Positions 9,313-12,360 of a DNA stretch of 12,360 nt are shown in pieces. The translations under genes were made by a program, and so were the position numbers. The notes under the pieces were generated by a model. The model was not told the origin of the DNA. It saw nothing but the letters and a program-made list of their open reading frames with translations, and ran no database searches. The stretch covers positions 1-12,360 of the forward strand of contig RFJS01000424.1 in assembly GCA_003694825.1 (NCBI GenBank), written 5' to 3'. The stretch comes from Verrucomicrobiota bacterium. Its GTDB lineage: Bacteria; Verrucomicrobiota; Verrucomicrobiia; Opitutales; Opitutaceae. Positions within the stretch are counted from its first letter, which is position 1. Each line of letters opens with the position of its first letter.

Positions 9313-9508
9313 GGGCTATGCGGGCCTGGGCGAAGATCCGGGTGATCTCGACCTGGTCGAGGATTTCGCGGGAGAAGTAGGAGAGACGACGTTCGATTTT
9401 CAGCTCTTCGAGGATTTCCGGCAGGGAGTATTTGACCTCCTTGATTTGCACGATCGGCGGCTCTTCCGCCGGGTTGCCGGTATCAGTGGTGTTGTCGAAA
9501 TCGGCCAT
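9284..9508 (-). CDS. Small protein of 74 residues, function unknown
   Basis: I do not recognise this protein. It begins with an acidic, disordered-looking segment (M-A-D-F-D-N-T-T-D-T-G-N-P-A-E-E-P-P) and continues with a predicted helical, charged part. The C-terminus is strongly basic (A-R-I-A-R-A-R-N-R-A-N-R-Q). It has no signal peptide, membrane helix or cysteine. An ATG six bases further upstream (9514) is in frame, but the GGAGG at 9520-9516 sits only one base from that ATG and seven bases from the ATG at 9508, so 9508 is the better start. It is wedged between the response regulator stop (12 bases upstream) and the PilB-like ATPase, which it may overlap. Translational coupling is likely, and a role linking regulator and ATPase is an inference from position only. 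The good binding site and tight spacing argue that it is a real gene. Confidence 0.7.
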   Translation of the reverse strand: MADFDNTTDTGNPAEEPPIVQIKEVKYSLPEILEELKIERRLSYFSREILDQVEITRIFAQARIARARNRANRQ

Positions 9509-9515
9509 GGTCATG

Positions 9516-9520
9516 CCTCC
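9516..9520 (-). promoter_or_regulatory. Shine-Dalgarno site that sets the start of the 74-residue protein
   Basis: GGAGG on the minus strand begins one base after the TGA of the response regulator gene (9523-9521). It is spaced seven bases from ATG 9508 but only one base from ATG 9514. It is the best ribosome binding site in the minus-strand block and suggests coupled translation of the two genes. Confidence 0.75.
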
Positions 9521-9955
9521 TCACGATTGGGGGACGTCGGCAGGGGTGGTTCCGGTGCTCGGCTTGCGGGCGGTTTCGCCGAAGGTGTCGAGGAGGGTCT
9601 CCTCGATGATTTCGATCATTTGTGGCCGCGGGGTGTCCTTGCGGATGAAGTTTGCGGCGCCGAGCTCGAGCGCATCTTCGACGACGCGGCGCATGGCCAG
9701 AGAGGTGAGCATGATGACGACGGCCTCGGGATCGATTTCGCGGATTTTCCGGAGCGCCTCGAGGCCGTCGGTGATCGGCATGTTGACATCGAGCAGGACC
9801 ACCTCGGGACGTTGTTCGCGGTAGATGTCGATGGCCTCCTGCCCGTTGGAGGCCTCAAGGATGCGGCCGGCGACGACCTTGCGCATGAGCACGGCCAGAA
9901 AGGAGCGCACGTGCGTGTCGTCGTCGACGACCAGAGCGTTCAGTTTGAAGGCCAT
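9521..9955 (-). CDS. Single-domain response regulator (CheY-like receiver)
   Basis: The protein has 144 residues and one receiver domain. The acidic pocket is V-V-D-D-D-T (about 9-14), the phosphoacceptor is D56 in V-V-L-L-D-V-N-M-P, the switch threonine is T84 (I-M-L-T-S) and the conserved lysine is K106 (F-I-R-K-D). After the receiver there is only a short tail rich in Thr, Pro and Ser (about 128-144), and no DNA-binding or enzymatic output domain. It therefore probably acts by protein-protein contact, like CheY or Spo0F. It is the first gene of the minus-strand block and precedes the 74-residue gene and the PilB-like ATPase. A role in controlling that motor, possibly under the downstream hybrid kinase, is inferred from gene order alone. 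No ribosome binding site is visible before the ATG. Confidence 0.92.
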   Translation of the reverse strand: MAFKLNALVVDDDTHVRSFLAVLMRKVVAGRILEASNGQEAIDIYREQRPEVVLLDVNMPITDGLEALRKIREIDPEAVVIMLTSLAMRRVVEDALELGAANFIRKDTPRPQMIEIIEETLLDTFGETARKPSTGTTPADVPQS

Positions 9956-10108
9956 GGCGTAAGAGAAAGAGGTGGGCAGAACGCCGGGAGAGACATGCTC
10001 TCCCTGCAGCGAACCATTGAAAGGTGGGTCGGCTTTGAAAATTTACTCACGAGTGTGCGATTTCCCGGGTATCAATCGGGTAAAACTCCCTATCGCCCGA
10101 AACCGCAG

Positions 10109-10162
10109 GCGCTTGAATGGCAAAAGCCCCCAAAAAGGGGGGCGGGGTGGCTTTCGAAGCGC
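10109..10162. repeat. Nested GC-rich inverted repeat (possible structured leader)
   Basis: Three nested pairings share one axis: GCGCTT 10109-10114 with AAGCGC 10157-10162, AAAGCC 10123-10128 with GGCTTT 10149-10154, and CCC 10129-10131 with GGG 10137-10139 around an A5 loop. The 3' side carries a nine-base G-rich bulge. It could fold in a metK leader RNA or, on the other strand, in the leader of the response regulator transcript. If metK starts at the AT-rich palindrome, this element is not in the metK transcript. No known RNA family is recognised. Confidence 0.45.
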
Positions 10163-10201
10163 GCGCGTCGGATCGAGGTCCGGACCCCTTGGCCCCTCGT
10201 T

Positions 10202-10243
10202 GGAAAATACATATCAAGACATACAGATATGTTGATATTTTCC
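10202..10243. promoter_or_regulatory. AT-rich interrupted palindrome upstream of metK, probable operator/promoter
   Basis: The core 10211-10238 has perfect seven-base arms (ATATCAA and TTGATAT) enclosing a second pair, CATA 10220-10223 and TATG 10228-10231. The outer flanks also mirror each other: GGAAAATA at 10202-10209 matches TATTTTCC at 10236-10243, with three extra bases on the left side. This is the most AT-rich stretch in a GC-rich window and ends 37 bases before the metK ATG, where a promoter and repressor site are expected. ArsR-family regulators such as SahR are known to control metK and ahcY genes in some bacteria through AT-rich palindromes. That this site belongs to such a regulator is an inference, and no regulator gene is in the window. 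Confidence 0.6.
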
Positions 10244-10280
10244 TTGCGGTGCCGATGGAGGCGAAGAACCTCTCAGTCTT

Positions 10281-11444
10281 ATGTCTACGAGTTTTGTGTT
10301 TTCTTCCGAATCGGTGGGCGAGGGGCATCCCGACAAGGTCGCCGACTTCATTTCCGACAGCATTCTGGACACCTGCCTCGAGCAGGATCCCAACAGCCGC
10401 GTGGCGTGCGAGACGCTGGTCAAGTCGAACCACGTGGTCCTCGCGGGCGAGATCTCCACGACCGCGACCATCAACTACGAGACGATCGTTCGCGAGGCCA
10501 TCCGCGAGATCGGCTACATTCACGACGACGATATCTTTCACGCGGACAAGGTCTTCATCTCCAACCTCATCACCCGGCAGTCGCCCGACATTGCGCAGGG
10601 GGTCGACGCCCGTGAAGCGGCCGGCAAGGGGCACGGAGAGCAGGGAGCGGGCGATCAGGGGTTGATGTTCGGCTATGCGTGCAACGAGACGCCCGAAATG
10701 ATGCCGACCGCCATCATATATGCGCATCGTCTCGGGCGCGAGCTCACGAAGCTGCGCAAGAGCCGTGTCGTCGAGTGGCTGCGTCCGGACGCGAAATCGC
10801 AGGTGTCGATCCGCTATGAGAACGACAGGCCGGTGCGCGTCGAAAACGTGGTCATCTCCACCCAGCATTCTTCGCACGTGGAGCACGCCGCGATCCGCGA
10901 GTTTCTCATCGAACACGTCATCAAGAAGGTCCTGCCGGCCGACATGATGGACGAGCGCACCGAGTTTCTCATCAACCCGACCGGCCGGTTCGTCATCGGC
11001 GGCCCGGAGGGCGATTGTGGCCTGACCGGGCGCAAAATCATCGTCGATACCTATGGCGGCTGGGGCCGCCACGGCGGCGGCGCCTTCTCCGGCAAGGACC
11101 CCACCAAGGTCGACCGTTCCGCGGCCTACATGTGCCGCTGGGTGGCCAAGAACGTCGTGGCGGCCGGGCTGGCGGACATCTGTGAGCTGCAGGTCGCCTA
11201 CGCGATCGGTCACCCGCAGCCGGTGAGCATCTGGATCGATGCCATGGGCACGGCGAAGGTCCCGGAAGAGAAAATCGTCAAGGCGGTGCGCGAAGTCTTC
11301 AGCTTCAAGCCCGCCGACATCATCAAATCCCTCGATCTGCAGCGGCCGATCTACCGGCGCTCGACCAACTACGGCCACTTCGGCAAGGACGACCTCCCCT
11401 GGGAACAAACCAACAAGGTCGACGAACTCCGCGCCTGCATCTGA
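10281..11444 (+). CDS. metK: S-adenosylmethionine synthetase (methionine adenosyltransferase)
   Basis: This cytoplasmic enzyme makes S-adenosylmethionine from methionine and ATP, releasing phosphate and pyrophosphate. The 387 residues match the family length. Visible signatures are G-E-G-H-P-D-K (13-19, with H16, D18 and K19 of the ATP and metal site), the [11 protein letters not shown] motif (122-132) with C-N-E-T following, [18 protein letters not shown] (256-273, the phosphate-binding loop) and [11 protein letters not shown] (273-283). All are intact. The ATG at 10281 gives the expected N-terminus and no other in-frame start precedes it nearby. The only GGAGG lies too far upstream (19 bases) and could pair with CCTC at 10269-10272. 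The gene is 33 bases before ahcY, almost certainly one operon, and is probably controlled through the palindrome at 10202-10243. Confidence 0.98.
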   Translation: MSTSFVFSSESVGEGHPDKVADFISDSILDTCLEQDPNSRVACETLVKSNHVVLAGEISTTATINYETIVREAIREIGYIHDDDIFHADKVFISNLITRQSPDIAQGVDAREAAGKGHGEQGAGDQGLMFGYACNETPEMMPTAIIYAHRLGRELTKLRKSRVVEWLRPDAKSQVSIRYENDRPVRVENVVISTQHSSHVEHAAIREFLIEHVIKKVLPADMMDERTEFLINPTGRFVIGGPEGDCGLTGRKIIVDTYGGWGRHGGGAFSGKDPTKVDRSAAYMCRWVAKNVVAAGLADICELQVAYAIGHPQPVSIWIDAMGTAKVPEEKIVKAVREVFSFKPADIIKSLDLQRPIYRRSTNYGHFGKDDLPWEQTNKVDELRACI

Positions 11445-11477
11445 ACCACCCGAACCAATCGACGAGACCCTCACAAC

Positions 11478-12360
11478 ATGAGTGATACCGCCTCCCTGGA
11501 ACTGCTTCCCTACAAGATTCGCGACATCTTGCTGGCCGAGTTCGGCCGCAAGGAAATCACCATCGCGGAAAACGAGATGCCCGGCCTGATGGCCATCCGC
11601 GAGAAATACGCGGCGCAGAAACCGCTGCAGGGCGTTCGCATCTCCGGCTCCCTGCACATGACCATCCAGACTGCCGTGCTGATCGAGACGCTTCGCGATC
11701 TCGGCGCGAATGTCCGCTGGGCGAGCTGCAACATCTTCTCCACCCAGGATCATGCCGCCGCCGCGATGGCGGAGGCCGGCGTGCCCGTCTTCGCGTGGAA
11801 GGGAGAGACGCTTGAGGAGTATTGGTGGTGCACCTACCAGGCGCTGACCTTCCCGGGCGGACTTGGCCCGCAGCTCATCGTCGACGACGGCGGCGATGCC
11901 ACGCTGCTCATCCACAAGGGCTACGAGCTCGAGGAGGGCAGCGACTGGGTAAACGAGCCGTCCTCGAGCCGGGAGGAGCAGGTCATCAAGGATCTGCTCA
12001 AGAAGATCCATGCCGAGGATCCGAACCATTGGCACGCGCTCGTGAAGGAATGGCGCGGTGTCTCCGAGGAGACGACCACCGGTGTGCATCGCCTCTATGC
12101 CATGCATCAGAAGGGCAAGCTGCTGGTGCCCGCCATCAACGTGAACGACTCGGTGACGAAGTCGAAGTTCGACAACCTCTACGGTTGTCGCGAATCCCTC
12201 GTCGATGGCATCAAGCGCGCCACCGATGTCATGATCGCCGGCAAGGTCGCAGTGGTTTGTGGATACGGAGATGTCGGCAAGGGTTGCGCGGCGGCGCTGC
12301 GGGGCCAGGGGGCCCGGGTCGTCGTCACCGAGATCGACCCCATCTGCGCGCTCCAGGCGG
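11478..12360 (+). CDS. ahcY: Adenosylhomocysteinase, partial (3' end outside the window)
   Basis: The enzyme reversibly hydrolyses S-adenosylhomocysteine to adenosine and homocysteine with a tightly bound NAD, relieving product inhibition of methyltransferases. The frame is open from ATG 11478 to the window edge, 294 residues of an expected 430-480. Visible are the substrate region G-S-L-H-M-T with H60, the D-D-G-G-D motif (136-140), E-E-T-T-T-G with E198, V-T-K-S-K-F-D-N with K228 and D232, and the NAD-binding G-Y-G-D-V-G-K-G (262-269). Residues about 152-192 ([12 protein letters not shown] and following) form the roughly 40-residue insert found in many bacterial and plant enzymes and absent from the mammalian form. 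It follows metK by 33 bases with only a weak GAG-type binding site, and the pair forms an activated-methyl-cycle operon. Confidence 0.98.
   Translation, partial: MSDTASLELLPYKIRDILLAEFGRKEITIAENEMPGLMAIREKYAAQKPLQGVRISGSLHMTIQTAVLIETLRDLGANVRWASCNIFSTQDHAAAAMAEAGVPVFAWKGETLEEYWWCTYQALTFPGGLGPQLIVDDGGDATLLIHKGYELEEGSDWVNEPSSSREEQVIKDLLKKIHAEDPNHWHALVKEWRGVSEETTTGVHRLYAMHQKGKLLVPAINVNDSVTKSKFDNLYGCRESLVDGIKRATDVMIAGKVAVVCGYGDVGKGCAAALRGQGARVVVTEIDPICALQA

Larger units (their letters stand above)
9956..10280. other. Divergent intergenic region between the response regulator block and metK
   Basis: This 325-base region has no gene and must hold promoters for both directions. Besides the two elements listed separately, it contains an AT-rich patch at about 10035-10047 and a possible small hairpin at 10066-10099 (CGGG with CCCG outside, GGG with CCC inside). 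I cannot assign a convincing -35/-10 pair in either direction. It does not resemble an S-adenosylmethionine or S-adenosylhomocysteine riboswitch that I recognise. The only GGAGG before metK (10257-10261) lies 19 bases from the ATG. Confidence 0.6.

Noticed and set aside
7291..9345. Plus-strand open frame of 684 codons opposite the PilB-like ATPase.
   Set aside because: The ATPase on the minus strand has all family motifs; the antisense product is Asp/Gly/Val-rich with no recognisable domain.
9956..10280. Known SAM or SAH riboswitch before metK.
   Set aside because: I looked for the conserved cores of the classes I know and did not see them; only generic inverted repeats are present.
10047..12107. 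Minus-strand open frame of 686 codons opposite metK and ahcY.
   Set aside because: It lies antisense to two unmistakable enzymes and through the intergenic region; no domain is seen.

Overview
The window looks like a chromosomal piece of a GC-rich bacterium. The style of the proteins (a soluble TPR protein, a hybrid kinase with GAF and PAS domains, MetK followed directly by AhcY) fits a Verrucomicrobiota/Opitutaceae-like genome. That placement is an inference from gene content, and no rRNA or marker phylogeny supports it here. I see no tRNA, rRNA, insertion sequence, phage gene or CRISPR array.

Layout from left to right. A plus-strand gene for a soluble TPR-repeat protein (80-1486) is followed, in convergent orientation, by a long minus-strand block. 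Read in its own direction (right to left), the block is: a single-domain response regulator (9955-9521); a 74-residue protein of unknown function (9508-9284); a PilB/GspE-type secretion or pilus assembly ATPase (9312-7591); a 1057-residue membrane hybrid histidine kinase (7497-4324); a two-domain ABC permease of the ferric-iron type (4149-2455); and an EamA/DMT transporter (2430-1572). The EamA gene carries a one-base frameshift near its 3' end. The first three genes overlap or abut and probably form one transcript, with the kinase 93 bases downstream. The permease lies beyond a 174-base GC-rich gap with a hairpin at the kinase stop and may be a separate unit.

A 325-base divergent intergenic region (9956-10280) separates this block from a plus-strand pair, metK (10281-11444) and ahcY (11478 to the window end, partial). 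MetK makes S-adenosylmethionine, and AhcY removes the S-adenosylhomocysteine left after methyl transfer, so the pair is the core of the activated-methyl cycle. The intergenic region holds an AT-rich interrupted palindrome just upstream of metK, a strong operator/promoter candidate, and a nested GC-rich inverted repeat further upstream.

I did not find a clearly new system. The best leads are the metK operator candidate and the receiver / small protein / PilB-like ATPase / hybrid kinase cluster, which pairs signalling genes with a motor ATPase and has no other pilus or secretion genes in view. The frameshifted EamA gene also deserves checking.
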